Positions 8,248 through 16,904 of a DNA stretch of 32,049 bases are shown here, piece after piece. The stretch comes from Actinomycetota bacterium (GTDB taxonomy: Bacteria; Actinomycetota; Actinomycetes; S36-B12), in assembly GCA_016870195.1 (NCBI GenBank), contig VGCC01000005.1, positions 83,126 to 115,174 of the forward strand. The letters run 5' to 3'. Both the position numbers and the translations under genes were made by a program. The notes below the pieces were generated by a model that saw only the letters and a list, made by a program, of their open reading frames with translations, was not told the origin of the DNA and ran no database searches. Numbering within the stretch: the first letter of the stretch is position 1; the number at the start of each line of letters is the position of its first letter.

Positions 8248-9086
8248 GTCTGGTCGGCTTCGTCCAGCGGCGAGGCCTCATCGTCGGAGAGTTCGGAGAG
8301 GTCGGGCTCGGCCTTCTTCCGTCGAGCACGTCGTCGATCATTGAGAAGGGCGATTCCGACCGCGATCACCACGAGGACGAGAATCGGTCCTGCGAGGAGG
8401 GCGAGGTTGATGGGATCCCCGGTGGGAGTCGCCACCGCGGCAAAGATCACAACCGCGAAGATGATCCACCGCCACCACGACAGCAGGCGCTGCCCGGACA
8501 ACACGCCGGCGAAGTTCAGCAGGACGATGAGCAGCGGCGTCAAGAATCCGACACCGAAGACGAGAACCGTTCGGAGGAAGAAGGACAGATAGCGATCAAC
8601 GGAAACGATGTTCTCGACATTCTCCGGCGTGAATCCGAACAGGATGTCAAGTCCCAGTGGGAGCACCCAGTAGGCGAGCGCGACACCCATCGCGAAAAGC
8701 GGAGTCGCTACAGCGGCGAATGCGAGGGCCCAACGACGTTCGTTGCGGTGAAGACCGGGGGTAACGAACCTCCACAGCTGATACAGCCACACCGGCGCAC
8801 TGACAACAACGCCGGCAACAGCAGAAACTTGCAGTTGTAGGACGAATGGGTCCGCGACACCCGTCAGCGCAAGCGTGATCTCGCGACCGTCGGCGCGCGC
8901 CTGTTCCACAACCCTGTTGAACGGCGCACTGAGCCATGCGAATAGCTGTGTGTAGTAGATCCAGGCAACAACCATCCCAGTGACGATGGCGACTCCGGAT
9001 TTGAGGAGGCGCGAACGCAACTCCCGTAGATGACTCGCAAGCGGCATCGCAGCTGCGGGCGCCGCCTCACTCGGGGATGCTGACAC
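8244..9086 (-). CDS. tatC: Sec-independent (Tat) protein translocase subunit TatC
   Basis: 280-residue polytopic membrane protein that recognises twin-arginine signal peptides. The conserved MPLASHLRELRSRL amphipathic N-terminus, about six hydrophobic segments, the WRFVTPGLHRNER loop and the ATPTGDP motif before the last segments identify it. The tail is charged and acidic after an Arg/Lys cluster, as in other actinobacteria. The frame is open upstream through tatA, but GTG at 9086, one base after the tatA stop, is taken as the start; ATG at 9047 just before the conserved region is an alternative that would remove 13 residues. It overlaps the lipid kinase start by four bases. No tatB is present here, so it is expected elsewhere in the genome. 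Confidence 0.94.
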   Translation of the reverse strand: MSASPSEAAPAAAMPLASHLRELRSRLLKSGVAIVTGMVVAWIYYTQLFAWLSAPFNRVVEQARADGREITLALTGVADPFVLQLQVSAVAGVVVSAPVWLYQLWRFVTPGLHRNERRWALAFAAVATPLFAMGVALAYWVLPLGLDILFGFTPENVENIVSVDRYLSFFLRTVLVFGVGFLTPLLIVLLNFAGVLSGQRLLSWWRWIIFAVVIFAAVATPTGDPINLALLAGPILVLVVIAVGIALLNDRRRARRKKAEPDLSELSDDEASPLDEADQT

Positions 9087-9087
9087 T

Positions 9088-9330
9088 CTACGTGTCGGTG
9101 CGACCCGGAGTTGTCTCCCTGGGTTCAGTCGTCGGCACAGCGGGGGGCTCCTGGGCTGGCGACTCGATCGCCTGCGGCGCCTGATCGTCGCCGAGCCCCT
9201 TTGTCTCTGCCTTGAAGATCCGAAGCGAACGGCCGATCCCCCGAGCGGCATCGGGAAGCCGCTTCGCGCCGAAAAGCAACACAACGATCAGAACGATGAT
9301 CAGCAACTCTTGCCAGCGCAGGTTAGGCAT
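9088..9330 (-). CDS. tatA: Sec-independent (Tat) translocase subunit TatA
   Basis: About 80 residues. A single N-terminal membrane helix ([12 protein letters not shown]) is followed by the [20 protein letters not shown] amphipathic helix that defines TatA/TatE, then a proline- and acid-rich tail. It forms the pore-like oligomer of the twin-arginine translocase. ATG at 9330 is preferred, with a G-rich run (GGGGG) just upstream; GTG at 9333 directly in front is an alternative. It starts 50 bases after the pafC stop, the longest gap in the 15-gene run, and a TAGACT hexamer lies in that gap, so tatA-tatC-kinase may have their own promoter. Confidence 0.95.
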   Translation of the reverse strand: MPNLRWQELLIIVLIVVLLFGAKRLPDAARGIGRSLRIFKAETKGLGDDQAPQAIESPAQEPPAVPTTEPRETTPGRTDT

Positions 9331-9359
9331 CACGCCCCCGTCTCTAGAGGATTGCCGAC

Positions 9360-9365
9360 AGTCTA
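9360..9365 (-). promoter_or_regulatory. Possible -10 element for tatA with short leader
   Basis: TAGACT on the minus strand in the 50-base pafC-tatA gap. A start six to seven bases downstream would give a leader of about 20 bases containing a G-rich ribosome binding site before the tatA start. No -35 is evident. Confidence 0.4.
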
Positions 9366-9380
9366 CACATGGCGGGTGCC

Positions 9381-10301
9381 CTAGGTGTCCCTATGGTGAC
9401 AAGCATGGCTCACGATCGCTTGTCGAACCCAGGGGGGGTCCACAACGATGACCGACCCGGCGTGACGCAGCACCCAGCCCACTACCCACTCGAGGTTGGC
9501 GAATCCAATGGTGGCATCGATCGTGGACCCGGATTCACCGATGATGTCGACCGCGTGGGCCTCGTCCAGTGACCATGATCGACGAGCATCGACGCGTACG
9601 GTGGCCCGATGGGCGTTGAGCTCGCCCCACCAATCGGCATCCCAGATATCCGGAGCCCCTTTGATCTCGTCTGTCAACGCGCCGCGAACAATCCGATCAA
9701 CGCGTAGTGTGCGGATTGACTCGGCTGTTTCACACCATCCGGTTACGTAGTGCTTTCCATCGATTGTCACAGCGCTTTGTGGCCAAAACCGTCGACTCGT
9801 GATGTGACCGTCAGCCGACCCGTACGTAAGATCGAATCGGCGCCTCTCCCTGATAGCGGTCATTAGGTCGCGTGAAATTTCTTCGGACTCCAGATCGCTC
9901 CCAAGATGGGCAAGCGCGCTATTTGTTTCCAGTGCAAATTCGAGTTTGGCGGCGGCACTGACGACCGCGTCAGCTCCTTCGATGCCGGGTGTCTGGGCCA
10001 GCACGCGAAGCCCGAGAAGTATCGCGGTTGACTCCTCCGGACTCAGTTTCAGTGGCGCAGTCAGTGTTTGAGCGTCGTGCACGTAGATCGCTCCGTCATC
10101 CCAGAAGTCGATGTCGACGAGCTGATCGGGTCCGTAGCCCGGGACTCCGCACAGGATGATCTGCCAGAGGTCGGCCTCCAGGGTGTCTCGGGTGATACCG
10201 AAATGCTCAGCTGTCTCTTCAAGAGTGACGCCCGGCCGCGCGGCCAACCACGGGACGAGGGTCAACATTCGACTAATCCGTCGTGCGGGTGACTCAGTCA
10301 T
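9381..10301 (-). CDS. pafC: WYL-domain transcriptional activator PafC
   Basis: 306 residues. An N-terminal winged-helix domain ([19 protein letters not shown], then [12 protein letters not shown]) is followed by the conserved [10 protein letters not shown] turn, a central helical segment from about residue 85, and a WYL-type domain around residues 150-220 with the RFWPQSAV and YVTGWC segments, ending in a WCX-like domain. With PafB it forms the activator that switches on DNA-damage genes in mycobacteria; single-stranded DNA has been proposed as the ligand of the WYL domain. In this protein the tripeptide that names the domain reads HYV. ATG at 10301 overlaps the pafB stop by eight bases. Longer in-frame starts reaching into pafB are rejected because they lack family similarity. 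Confidence 0.92.
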   Translation of the reverse strand: MTESPARRISRMLTLVPWLAARPGVTLEETAEHFGITRDTLEADLWQIILCGVPGYGPDQLVDIDFWDDGAIYVHDAQTLTAPLKLSPEESTAILLGLRVLAQTPGIEGADAVVSAAAKLEFALETNSALAHLGSDLESEEISRDLMTAIRERRRFDLTYGSADGHITSRRFWPQSAVTIDGKHYVTGWCETAESIRTLRVDRIVRGALTDEIKGAPDIWDADWWGELNAHRATVRVDARRSWSLDEAHAVDIIGESGSTIDATIGFANLEWVVGWVLRHAGSVIVVDPPWVRQAIVSHACHHRDT

Positions 10302-11265
10302 GGCTAACCCCGCTATGTAAAGCGACAACTGTCGAGATGCGATCGTCCACATCATCGAGGAGCCAACCGGGAATGACTGATTCGATGTGTGTGCGAGAAG
10401 CAGCCAGGAGACCGACCAAGTCCTCGCGCTCCATGGTGACGGACACTTGGAGCCGATCCCCCGACTCGACGAGCGCAGTAGCCCTGCGCAGGAGCTCTGC
10501 TCCGCCTCCCGGAACCATGGTGATGACCGCTTCAATAGGCTCGATGAGATTGACGGTTACGAAGCTGCGCGGGTCGAAACTGTCTGGACGAGGATGGGTC
10601 GATGCCTGCTGAAGCGAGTGAACCGGTCCGCGGATTCGTGATACGCGGAATGCACGTGGCGCTACCCGAACGTGATCGAAGCCGACCACGTACCAATTCC
10701 CATTTCGGGTGATCACTGCCCAGGGGTCGATGGTCCGCATGTGGGAGTCATCGTCCGCGATTCCTCGGTAATCGAACGTGATCGGATGCCCTTCCGCAGT
10801 GGAGCGGATTAGTGGGAGGAGGCGTGAGTCGTTCGCCGTGATGCGTGCGAACTCGGGTAGGCGGATTATGGGCTCGTCGATATCGCCCGCGGATGCCGAC
10901 AGCTTCAAGGCTGCCTGCAAGGCGGCCTCGGAGAGTGTCGCGCCCTGCCAGACGCGTGCAGCGAGCGCGACAGCGGAACGCTCCTCGGCCGTCAAATCGA
11001 CATCGATGAGGCGGTAGGAGGCCGGAACGATGCGGTACCCGGCGACATCCCCATTGACATCCAGGACGGTATCGATGGGTATCCCCATCCCTCGCAGCTC
11101 TTCCTTGTCCCGCTCGAACATTCGCTCGAAGGCCTCGGTGGACCCGTCCGGGTCGTACCCGGCGACACTGGACCGAATCGCGCTACGTGGGACGGGGCGC
11201 TGGGCCGCCATGAGGCAGAAGACCAGGTTGAGGAGGCGCTCCGTACGTTCGAGGCGGCTCCCCAC
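10294..11265 (-). CDS. pafB: WYL-domain transcriptional activator PafB
   Basis: 323 residues, partner of PafC. The N-terminal helix-turn-helix covers about 1-80 (RLLNLVFCLMAAQRPVPRS, then FERDKEELRGMGIPI), followed by a helical linker with LTAEERSAVALAARVW and the WYL domain around 160-230, with WYVVGFD and FRVSRI matching the consensus closely. Despite the name, it is a DNA-damage regulator and not part of the Pup ligase. GTG at 11265 comes two bases after the cytosolic FKBP stop; the gene overlaps pafC by eight bases, so the two proteins should be made in equal amounts, fitting a heterodimer. Confidence 0.93.
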   Translation of the reverse strand: MGSRLERTERLLNLVFCLMAAQRPVPRSAIRSSVAGYDPDGSTEAFERMFERDKEELRGMGIPIDTVLDVNGDVAGYRIVPASYRLIDVDLTAEERSAVALAARVWQGATLSEAALQAALKLSASAGDIDEPIIRLPEFARITANDSRLLPLIRSTAEGHPITFDYRGIADDDSHMRTIDPWAVITRNGNWYVVGFDHVRVAPRAFRVSRIRGPVHSLQQASTHPRPDSFDPRSFVTVNLIEPIEAVITMVPGGGAELLRRATALVESGDRLQVSVTMEREDLVGLLAASRTHIESVIPGWLLDDVDDRISTVVALHSGVSHD

Positions 11266-11267
11266 GA

Positions 11268-11627
11268 CTACCGCACTGCGAGCAGATCGATGATGAAGAC
11301 GAGTGTCTTACCCGAGAGCCGATGACCGGCTCCCGCAGGGCCGTAGGCCTTGGCCGGGGGGATGATGAGTTGACGTCGTCCCCCTTCGCGCATGCCAGGA
11401 ATACCTTCCTGCCAGCCCTGGATGAGACCCGACAGCGGGAAAGCGATGCTCTCCCCCCGATCCCACGACGAGTCGAACTCCTCCCCCGAGTCGAACTCCA
11501 CACCGACGTAGTGGACATCGACCACATCACCGGGTGACGCTTCCGCACCGGATCCCACCGTCAGATCGGTGATCACGAGATCGTCGGGCGCGGGAGCGTC
11601 GATGAAATCGACCATGGGCTTGTCCAT
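11268..11627 (-). CDS. Cytosolic FKBP-type peptidyl-prolyl isomerase
   Basis: 119 residues, a single FKBP domain with no signal peptide. The FKBP signature is clear: VHYVGVEFDSGEEFDSSWD, then PLSGLIQGWQEGIPGM with the active-site Trp, then PAKAYGP and the closing TLVFIIDLL strand. The loop before the last strand (GAGHRLSGKT) lacks the usual I-P-P/Q-P sequence. ATG at 11627 follows the upstream stop after one base, and AGAAGG sits six bases in front of it as a Shine-Dalgarno-like sequence, so it is probably coupled to the lipoprotein paralogue. FKBP genes also follow pafA in Streptomyces, but a role in pupylation is not established. Confidence 0.93.
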   Translation of the reverse strand: MDKPMVDFIDAPAPDDLVITDLTVGSGAEASPGDVVDVHYVGVEFDSGEEFDSSWDRGESIAFPLSGLIQGWQEGIPGMREGGRRQLIIPPAKAYGPAGAGHRLSGKTLVFIIDLLAVR

Positions 11628-11628
11628 G

Positions 11629-12219
11629 TCAGGCCTTCTCGACGTTCACGAGTTCGACGAGGAAGACGAGTGTCTCGTTGGGCTGGATGCTGCCGCCCGG
11701 CGACGAGTCGCCGTATGCGAGCGGACCGGGGACTACGAGGACCCGCTGCTCTCCGACGCGCATCCCTGGCACACCGTCGATCCACCCCTGAATGAGGCCA
11801 CCCTCCACGAGGCCGAAGGTTGCCGGAGCCCCGCGGGCCCAGGAGGAATCGAAGGGCTGACCGGTCGCCAATCCCACGCCGCAGTACTGGACCGTGACGG
11901 TGTCGTTCAACTCCGCCGCATCGCCCGAGCCCTCGCGAACGACACCGCTGATCAAGTCCGCGGGCGGCTCGGTCCCGGGCTGGACGCTGATGCTCGGACT
12001 GGCCGGGTCGGTGATGGTGACAGCCACCCCGGGGGCGACGAGGTCGGCATCTGCCAGCGCGGCCGTGTCGTCGACGATCTCGGTGAGGCTGGTGCAATCG
12101 GATGTCACCCACTCGGCCGCGTCGGGCGCGGCCGCTTGGTCTGCAGGTTCGCTGCTCTGCGAGCACGCCGCGAGGAACAGTGAGGCGAGCAGGACGGCGG
12201 TGACGGAGAGTCTCTTCAC
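11629..12219 (-). CDS. Lipoprotein FKBP-type peptidyl-prolyl isomerase
   Basis: 196 residues. A type II signal peptide with basic N-terminus, hydrophobic core and lipobox LAAC gives Cys19 as the lipidated residue, so the mature protein is anchored outside the membrane. A low-complexity Ala/Asp linker follows, then an FKBP domain from about residue 95 with VTVQYCGV, FDSSWARG, GLIQGWIDGVPGM, PLAYGD and IQPNETLVFLVELV. The domain resembles the cytosolic FKBP encoded one base downstream, suggesting tandem duplication with a split of compartments. The start is GTG at 12219. TAGGGT and six bases precede it in the 19-base gap after pafA, so it is probably transcribed leaderless and heads the unit with FKBP, pafB and pafC. 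Confidence 0.93.
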   Translation of the reverse strand: MKRLSVTAVLLASLFLAACSQSSEPADQAAAPDAAEWVTSDCTSLTEIVDDTAALADADLVAPGVAVTITDPASPSISVQPGTEPPADLISGVVREGSGDAAELNDTVTVQYCGVGLATGQPFDSSWARGAPATFGLVEGGLIQGWIDGVPGMRVGEQRVLVVPGPLAYGDSSPGGSIQPNETLVFLVELVNVEKA

Positions 12220-12225
12220 CCGAGG

Positions 12226-12231
12226 ACCCTA
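12226..12231 (-). promoter_or_regulatory. -10 element for leaderless lipoprotein-FKBP transcript
   Basis: TAGGGT on the minus strand, then CCTCGG, then the GTG start. It is nearly identical to the trmI promoter (TAGGGT-CCTGGG-GTG) and fits into a gap of only 19 bases after the pafA stop. Confidence 0.6.
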
Positions 12232-12238
12232 ACAAACA

Positions 12239-13603
12239 TCACATGCTCGCGATCAGACGCTCGACACGCTCGTCCACAGATACGAAGGGGTCCTTGCAGA
12301 GAACGGTGCGTTGCGCCTGATCGTTCAGCTTCAGGTGCACCCAGTCGACGGTAAAGTCCCTTCTTCTCTCTTGGGCCCGGCGCACGAAGTCACCACGTAA
12401 CTTCGCGCGGGTCGTCTGGGGCGGTGTCACCTTGGCCTCGAACACGTCCAGATCCGTGATGACGCGATCGACCAACCCGCGACGCTCCAGCAGGTAGTAG
12501 AGGCCGCGTGCGCGATTGATGTCGTGGTAGGCGAGGTCTAGCTGCGCAACCTTCGCAGAGGTGAGCGTGAGGTTGTGCTTCGCCATGTAGCGGTCGATCA
12601 GCCTCAACTTGATGGCCCAATCGATCTCACGGTCGATAAGAGAAATGTCTTGGGCCCCCACGGCTTTGATGGTGCGTTCCCACAGTTCCATCGTGCGCGC
12701 AACTACCGGTATCTGCCGGAGATCCCGGCGATCCACGAAGGTCGAGACCTTCTCGAAGTACTCACTCTGCATTTCGAGAGCCGAGATCTCGCGGCCGTTG
12801 GCGAGCCGAACCTTCTGTTGCCCCGTCATGTCGTGGCTGATCTCACGGATCGCGCGGATGGGGTTCTCCAAGCTCATGTCCCGCATCACCGTCCCGGATT
12901 CGAGCATTCGAAGAACAAGATCCGCGCTCTCCACCTTCACCATGGTGGTGGTCTCGCTCATATTGCTATCCCCGACGATGACGTGGAGCCGGCGGTAGAG
13001 GTCTGCATCGGCATGGGGTTCATCGCGGGTGTTGATGATGGGTCGGGACCGGGTAGTGGCGCTCGAGACTCCCTCCCAGATGTGGTCCGCGCGTTGACTG
13101 AGCGAGTACAAAGAACCACGCGGTGTCTGCAGTACCTTCCCGGCTCCCGCGATCACCTGCCGGGAGATCAGGAATGGGATGAACCCCTCGGCCAGAGCGG
13201 GGAAATCGACGCTACGTTCCACGAGGAAGTTCTCGTGACACCCATAGGAATTCCCCGCGGAGTCCGTATTGTTCTTGAAGAGATAGATGTCGCCATTGAT
13301 TCCCTCCTCGCGGAGCCGATGCTCGGCATCGACGCACAATCCCTCGAGGATCCGCTCCCCCGCCCTGTCGTTGGCGATCAGTTGTGTGATGGAGTCGCAT
13401 TCGGCGGTTGCGTACTCGGGGTGGGAGCCGACGTCCAGGTAGAGGCGAGATCCATTGCGCAGGAAAACATTGCTGCTTCGTCCCCAGGACACCACGCGGC
13501 GGAACAGGTAGCGGGCGACCTCGTCGGGGCTCAGCCTGCGCTGGCCTCGGAACGTGCAGGTGACCCCGTACTCGGTCTCGATGCCGAAGATGCGCCGTTC
13601 CAC
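12239..13603 (-). CDS. pafA: Pup-protein ligase PafA
   Basis: 454 residues, the usual length. ATP-dependent carboxylate-amine ligase related to glutamine synthetase that joins the C-terminal Glu of Pup to substrate lysines. Visible are the N-terminal [12 protein letters not shown] strand with the metal-binding Glu9, the catalytic Asp57 in [35 protein letters not shown], and [12 protein letters not shown] in the nucleotide site. The C-terminal domain contains [15 protein letters not shown]. It lacks the roughly 35-residue Dop loop, which separates it from its paralogue dop in this window. The GTG start at 13603 lies 20 bases after prcA and has TAGGCT and six bases in front. In M. tuberculosis pafA is separated from prcA by about a dozen genes; here they are adjacent. 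Confidence 0.97.
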   Translation of the reverse strand: MERRIFGIETEYGVTCTFRGQRRLSPDEVARYLFRRVVSWGRSSNVFLRNGSRLYLDVGSHPEYATAECDSITQLIANDRAGERILEGLCVDAEHRLREEGINGDIYLFKNNTDSAGNSYGCHENFLVERSVDFPALAEGFIPFLISRQVIAGAGKVLQTPRGSLYSLSQRADHIWEGVSSATTRSRPIINTRDEPHADADLYRRLHVIVGDSNMSETTTMVKVESADLVLRMLESGTVMRDMSLENPIRAIREISHDMTGQQKVRLANGREISALEMQSEYFEKVSTFVDRRDLRQIPVVARTMELWERTIKAVGAQDISLIDREIDWAIKLRLIDRYMAKHNLTLTSAKVAQLDLAYHDINRARGLYYLLERRGLVDRVITDLDVFEAKVTPPQTTRAKLRGDFVRRAQERRRDFTVDWVHLKLNDQAQRTVLCKDPFVSVDERVERLIASM

Positions 13604-13609
13604 ATCGCG

Positions 13610-13615
13610 AGCCTA
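13610..13615 (-). promoter_or_regulatory. -10 element for leaderless pafA transcript
   Basis: TAGGCT on the minus strand, then CGCGAT, then the pafA GTG. It lies within the 20-base prcA-pafA gap, so the ligase could be transcribed apart from the proteasome core. Confidence 0.58.
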
Positions 13616-13623
13616 CGTGGTGA

Positions 13624-14322
13624 TCAGGAGTCCGCGACGAGAAGCGCGGCCACCTCGGCGTCATCGAGCCGGCGGAACGTTCGTCGTGCTCGGGCGCGAT
13701 CGAGCATGGCCACCTCGAGGTCCTCGGGCGTCAGGGATCGAGGCTGCTCAGCACCGTGTGCATTGAGGGCCGCAACGGCGAGGCGCAGGTTCGCGCCGAG
13801 CGAACGTCCTGGCGTCCAATGCTCCTTGAGATAGGTGGAAATCGCGTCGGCGAGACCCCCCATGGCCACGTACCCCTGTTCGTCGGCCACGGACCCGTCG
13901 AAAGTCAGTCGGTAGATCTGATCCAGATCGCCAGTGATGCCGAGCTCCGCCACGACGATCTCCACCTCATATGGCTTGGTGGTCTCGGTGAAAATCGAAC
14001 CGAGGGTCTGCGCATAGGCGTTCGCGAGGCCGCGTCCCGTGACATCCGATCGGTCGTAGCTATATCCGCGAAGGTCCGCGAGACGGATACCAGCGACACG
14101 CAGATTCTCGAATTCGTTGTACTTCCCGACGGCGGCGAATCCGATCCGGTCGTAGATCTCACTGATCTTATGGAGGGCTTTGGAGGGATTCTCCGCGACA
14201 AAAAGGATTCCCGCGTCCGCCTGGAGCACGACAACACTGCGCCCACGCGCAATGCCCTTGCGAGCGAAATCCGCCTTGTCCTTCATGATCTGCTCGGGCG
14301 AGACGTAGAACGGAACGCTCAT
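13624..14322 (-). CDS. prcA: 20S proteasome alpha subunit
   Basis: 232 residues. Alpha-type fold with the N-terminal gating segment [20 protein letters not shown] and no N-terminal nucleophile Thr. It then shows [32 protein letters not shown] and [14 protein letters not shown], all typical of actinobacterial PrcA. Seven copies form each outer ring, which gates entry and docks the Mpa C-terminus. ATG at 14322 overlaps the prcB stop as ATGA, so alpha and beta are translationally coupled, as expected for a 1:1 assembly. A G-rich stretch just upstream can act as ribosome binding site. Confidence 0.97.
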   Translation of the reverse strand: MSVPFYVSPEQIMKDKADFARKGIARGRSVVVLQADAGILFVAENPSKALHKISEIYDRIGFAAVGKYNEFENLRVAGIRLADLRGYSYDRSDVTGRGLANAYAQTLGSIFTETTKPYEVEIVVAELGITGDLDQIYRLTFDGSVADEQGYVAMGGLADAISTYLKEHWTPGRSLGANLRLAVAALNAHGAEQPRSLTPEDLEVAMLDRARARRTFRRLDDAEVAALLVADS

Positions 14323-15149
14323 GACTCGCCCCCCACCGTCACGGTCGGGCCATCGGGATTCTCGTGTCGGAGAGCGAGCATTCGCGATACCCGGGGGCCC
14401 ACCTCGGCGTCATCGAGCATGGTGACACCGTCACGGGTGACCCTCGCGATGACGGGGTAGATCCCACGCGCGGGGTCGGGTCCGCCGGTGGCGCTGTCGT
14501 CGTCCGCGGCATCGAAGAGGGCTTCGAGTGCAACTTGCACCGCCATTGAGCAGTCGATGTCTCGGCGATAGAGCTTCTTCAGGGATCCTCGTGCGAATGT
14601 GGAGCCCGATCCGACGGCATAGAAGTCGTGTTCCTCGTAGCGTCCACCCGTGACGTCGTAGGAGAAAATCCGGCCGCGGTCACTACGGGGGTCGAAGCCA
14701 GCGAAGAGCGGGACGGCTGCGAGCCCCTGCATGGCGAGCCCGAGGTTGGTGCGCAGGAGGCTCGCCAGTCGATTCGCCTTCCCCTCCAGCGAGAGAGGGA
14801 AGCCTTCGATCTTCTCGTAATGCTCCAACTCGACGCAGAACAGCCGGACGAGCTCCACGCCAATTCCTGCGGTTCCCGCGATGCCAACGACGGAGAGATC
14901 GTCTGCGGGGAACACCTTCTCGATGTCCTTCTGTGCGATGTAGTTGCCCATCGTGGCCCGGCGATCACCGGCCATGACCACACCACCAGAGCACCGCAGG
15001 GCGACGATCGTCGTGCCGTGGACTATGCCGGGGTCGTGGGAGGGCGACTCTCCGAGCGGGACCGTAGGTAACACGCGCCCGAGGAAGTCGGCGAAGGAGA
15101 CCGTGTCCGATGCGCGGAAGGCCTGGCTGAAGCCGTCGTTCTGCCTCAC
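14319..15149 (-). CDS. prcB: 20S proteasome beta subunit (proteolytic)
   Basis: 276-residue precursor. The propeptide is expected to be removed between Gly45 and Thr46 in [10 protein letters not shown], exposing Thr46 as the nucleophile and leaving a mature chain of about 231 residues. Supporting beta-subunit motifs are [27 protein letters not shown] and [15 protein letters not shown]. The propeptide is shorter than the 57 residues of M. tuberculosis. GTG at 15149 overlaps the pup stop as GTGA, so the pup-prcB-prcA unit is chained by two four-base overlaps. Confidence 0.97.
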   Translation of the reverse strand: MRQNDGFSQAFRASDTVSFADFLGRVLPTVPLGESPSHDPGIVHGTTIVALRCSGGVVMAGDRRATMGNYIAQKDIEKVFPADDLSVVGIAGTAGIGVELVRLFCVELEHYEKIEGFPLSLEGKANRLASLLRTNLGLAMQGLAAVPLFAGFDPRSDRGRIFSYDVTGGRYEEHDFYAVGSGSTFARGSLKKLYRRDIDCSMAVQVALEALFDAADDDSATGGPDPARGIYPVIARVTRDGVTMLDDAEVGPRVSRMLALRHENPDGPTVTVGGES

Positions 15150-15337
15150 TGTCCGCCCTTTTGCACGAAGGACTTGACGAAGTCCTCCGCGTTCTCCTCG
15201 AGCACCTCGTCGATCTCATCGAGGATCGCGTCGACGTCGGCATCCAGGACCGACGTGTCAATCTGGGACGCGGGAACGTCCTCGTCCTGGGTTGTGGGTG
15301 ATTTCGTTCGCTTGCTCGTGCTCTCCTGGGCGGCCAT
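15146..15337 (-). CDS. pup: Prokaryotic ubiquitin-like protein Pup
   Basis: 63 residues, strongly acidic and mostly disordered. The N-terminal half is polar. The C-terminal half ([19 protein letters not shown]) is the segment that forms a helix when bound to the Mpa coiled coils. The protein ends KGGQ, so it must be deamidated by Dop to Glu before ligation, as in mycobacteria and unlike species that encode Glu directly. ATG at 15337 is 18 bases after the dop stop. TAGCCT followed by six bases stands directly in front, giving a likely leaderless message; a GGGGAG further upstream is too distant to be a good ribosome binding site. Confidence 0.98.
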   Translation of the reverse strand: MAAQESTSKRTKSPTTQDEDVPASQIDTSVLDADVDAILDEIDEVLEENAEDFVKSFVQKGGQ

Positions 15338-15343
15338 GACAGA

Positions 15344-15349
15344 AGGCTA
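15344..15349 (-). promoter_or_regulatory. -10 element for leaderless pup transcript
   Basis: TAGCCT on the minus strand, then TCTGTC, then the pup ATG, all inside the 18-base dop-pup gap. It would drive pup-prcB-prcA separately from mpa and dop. Confidence 0.6.
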
Positions 15350-15355
15350 ACTCCC

Positions 15356-16882
15356 CTACTCGGGGGCGGCCCCGTCACCTTGGAGGAGACGCACCAGTGC
15401 ACCCGCGGTCGTGGCGCGATCGAGTAGGTGCTCGACGTGCGCGGCCGTCCCACGGGTGGGCTCCATGGTCGGGACGCGGAGCAGGGTTTCGGCCTCGGGA
15501 AGATCGAAGACCACCGAGTCCCAGGCGGCCGCGGCGATGTTGTCGGGGTAACGGCGCATGCACTCGCCGCGGAAGAAGGCTCGCGTGTCCCGGGGTGGAC
15601 GCGCAACGGCATGGGCAACCTCGTCGTCGGAAACCATCCGGGCAAGGGACCCACGCCTTTCGAGCTGGTACGCGAGGCCCTTCTCAGAACGCATGTCGGA
15701 ATACTGCAGATCGATAAGTGCCAATCGTGGATCAGTCCACGAGAGCCCGTCCCGACGTCGATACCCCTCCATCAACGCCAACTTGGCACACCAGTCGACC
15801 GTGTGTGCAGCCGCGGCCCGATCATTATTCAAGAAATCGAGGGTCCTCTCCCACAGCACTAGAACGTCCTTTGTCTGTTCGTCAATCCCGAGAGGTCCGT
15901 CACAGAACGTCCAGGCGGCCTCGAGGAAGACAGCCTGAATCTCGAGTGCCGTCATGGACCGGCCGCGCTCCAAGGCGACGAGATGCTCGAGGTCGTAGTC
16001 GTAGGACACTGCGTGCATCTCTCGCACGGGCTGTGCGGGCATCAGACCCAGGATCTCCGGCACTCCGCCCTCGATCATCGCCAACACGATGGCGGTGCTG
16101 CCCATCTTCAGGTACGTGGCAGTGTCACTGAGATTCGCATCCCCGACAATGACGTGAAGCCTGCGGTAGCGCTCGGGATCCGCGTGAGGCTCATCGCGGG
16201 TGTTGATGATGGGCCGCTTCAGGGTTGTTTCGAGGCCTACCTCGACCTCGAAGAAGTCCGCCCGCTGGCTCAACTGGAAGCCCACGCTGGACCCATCCTG
16301 GCCCCGGCCGAGGCGGCCAGCACCCGTGAATACCTGTCGAGTGATGAAGAACGGGATCAAGGCGTTCGTGATTGACGTGAAGGGTGTCTCACGACGCATG
16401 AGGTAGTTCTCGTGGCACCCGTAGGAAACACCCTTGTTGTCGGTGTTGTTCTTATAGAGCAGGAACTGCATACCCGTTGCCGCTTGGGCCAGGTGGGCTG
16501 CGCGATGCATAATCACGGCTCCTGCTCGATCCCAGATCACCGCGTCCCGTGGGTTGGTTACCTCCGGGCTTGAATACTCCGGGTGGGCATGGTCGACATA
16601 CAGCCGCGCACCGTTGGTGAGAATGACATTCGCGAGCCCGAGGTCCTCGTCGGTCAGTTGGCTGGGGTCCGCGTCCGCCCGTGAGATGTCGAATCCGCGG
16701 GCATCCCGGAGTGGTGACTCGAGCTCGTAGTCCCAGCGGGGCCGGGTGGCGCCAACTGCGCCCACCAGCGACGCGTAGGCGTTCACGATGTGGCTCGAGG
16801 CGACCATGGCATTCATCGATGGTTGCCCTGTGACCGAGATTCCGTACTCGGTCTCGATCCCCATGATCCGGTGGACGCTCAT
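15356..16882 (-). CDS. dop: Deamidase/depupylase of Pup (Dop)
   Basis: 508 residues. Paralogue of PafA that deamidates the Pup C-terminal Gln and removes Pup from substrates. The metal-site Glu10 is in MGIETEYGIS and the catalytic Asp97 in RLYVDHAHPEYSSPE. Between them lies TRPRWDYELESPLRDARGFD with the extended Dop loop that PafA lacks. YKNNTDNKGVSYGCHEN and [12 protein letters not shown] complete the nucleotide site. The ATG start at 16882 has a perfect AGGAGG six bases upstream (16889-16894), the best ribosome binding site in the window, in contrast to the leaderless pattern of its neighbours. It lies 22 bases after mpa, with no separate promoter visible, so it is probably cotranscribed with mpa. 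Confidence 0.97.
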   Translation of the reverse strand: MSVHRIMGIETEYGISVTGQPSMNAMVASSHIVNAYASLVGAVGATRPRWDYELESPLRDARGFDISRADADPSQLTDEDLGLANVILTNGARLYVDHAHPEYSSPEVTNPRDAVIWDRAGAVIMHRAAHLAQAATGMQFLLYKNNTDNKGVSYGCHENYLMRRETPFTSITNALIPFFITRQVFTGAGRLGRGQDGSSVGFQLSQRADFFEVEVGLETTLKRPIINTRDEPHADPERYRRLHVIVGDANLSDTATYLKMGSTAIVLAMIEGGVPEILGLMPAQPVREMHAVSYDYDLEHLVALERGRSMTALEIQAVFLEAAWTFCDGPLGIDEQTKDVLVLWERTLDFLNNDRAAAAHTVDWCAKLALMEGYRRRDGLSWTDPRLALIDLQYSDMRSEKGLAYQLERRGSLARMVSDDEVAHAVARPPRDTRAFFRGECMRRYPDNIAAAAWDSVVFDLPEAETLLRVPTMEPTRGTAAHVEHLLDRATTAGALVRLLQGDGAAPE

Positions 16883-16904
16883 GTCGCGCCTCCTAGCGCG
16901 CTAT

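Noticed and set aside
9088-9284. A tatC reading extended upstream to 9284.
   Set aside because: The added 66 residues are an Arg/Pro-rich translation of tatA in another frame. GTG at 9086 directly after the tatA stop is sufficient.
9341-9361. A TGTCGGC followed by TAGAGA upstream of tatA, resembling a PafBC-dependent (RecA-NDp) promoter.
   Set aside because: The remembered consensus is TTGTCRGTG, eight bases, TANNNT. Here the right half of the first box differs, the spacing is six, and the hexamer lacks the final T.
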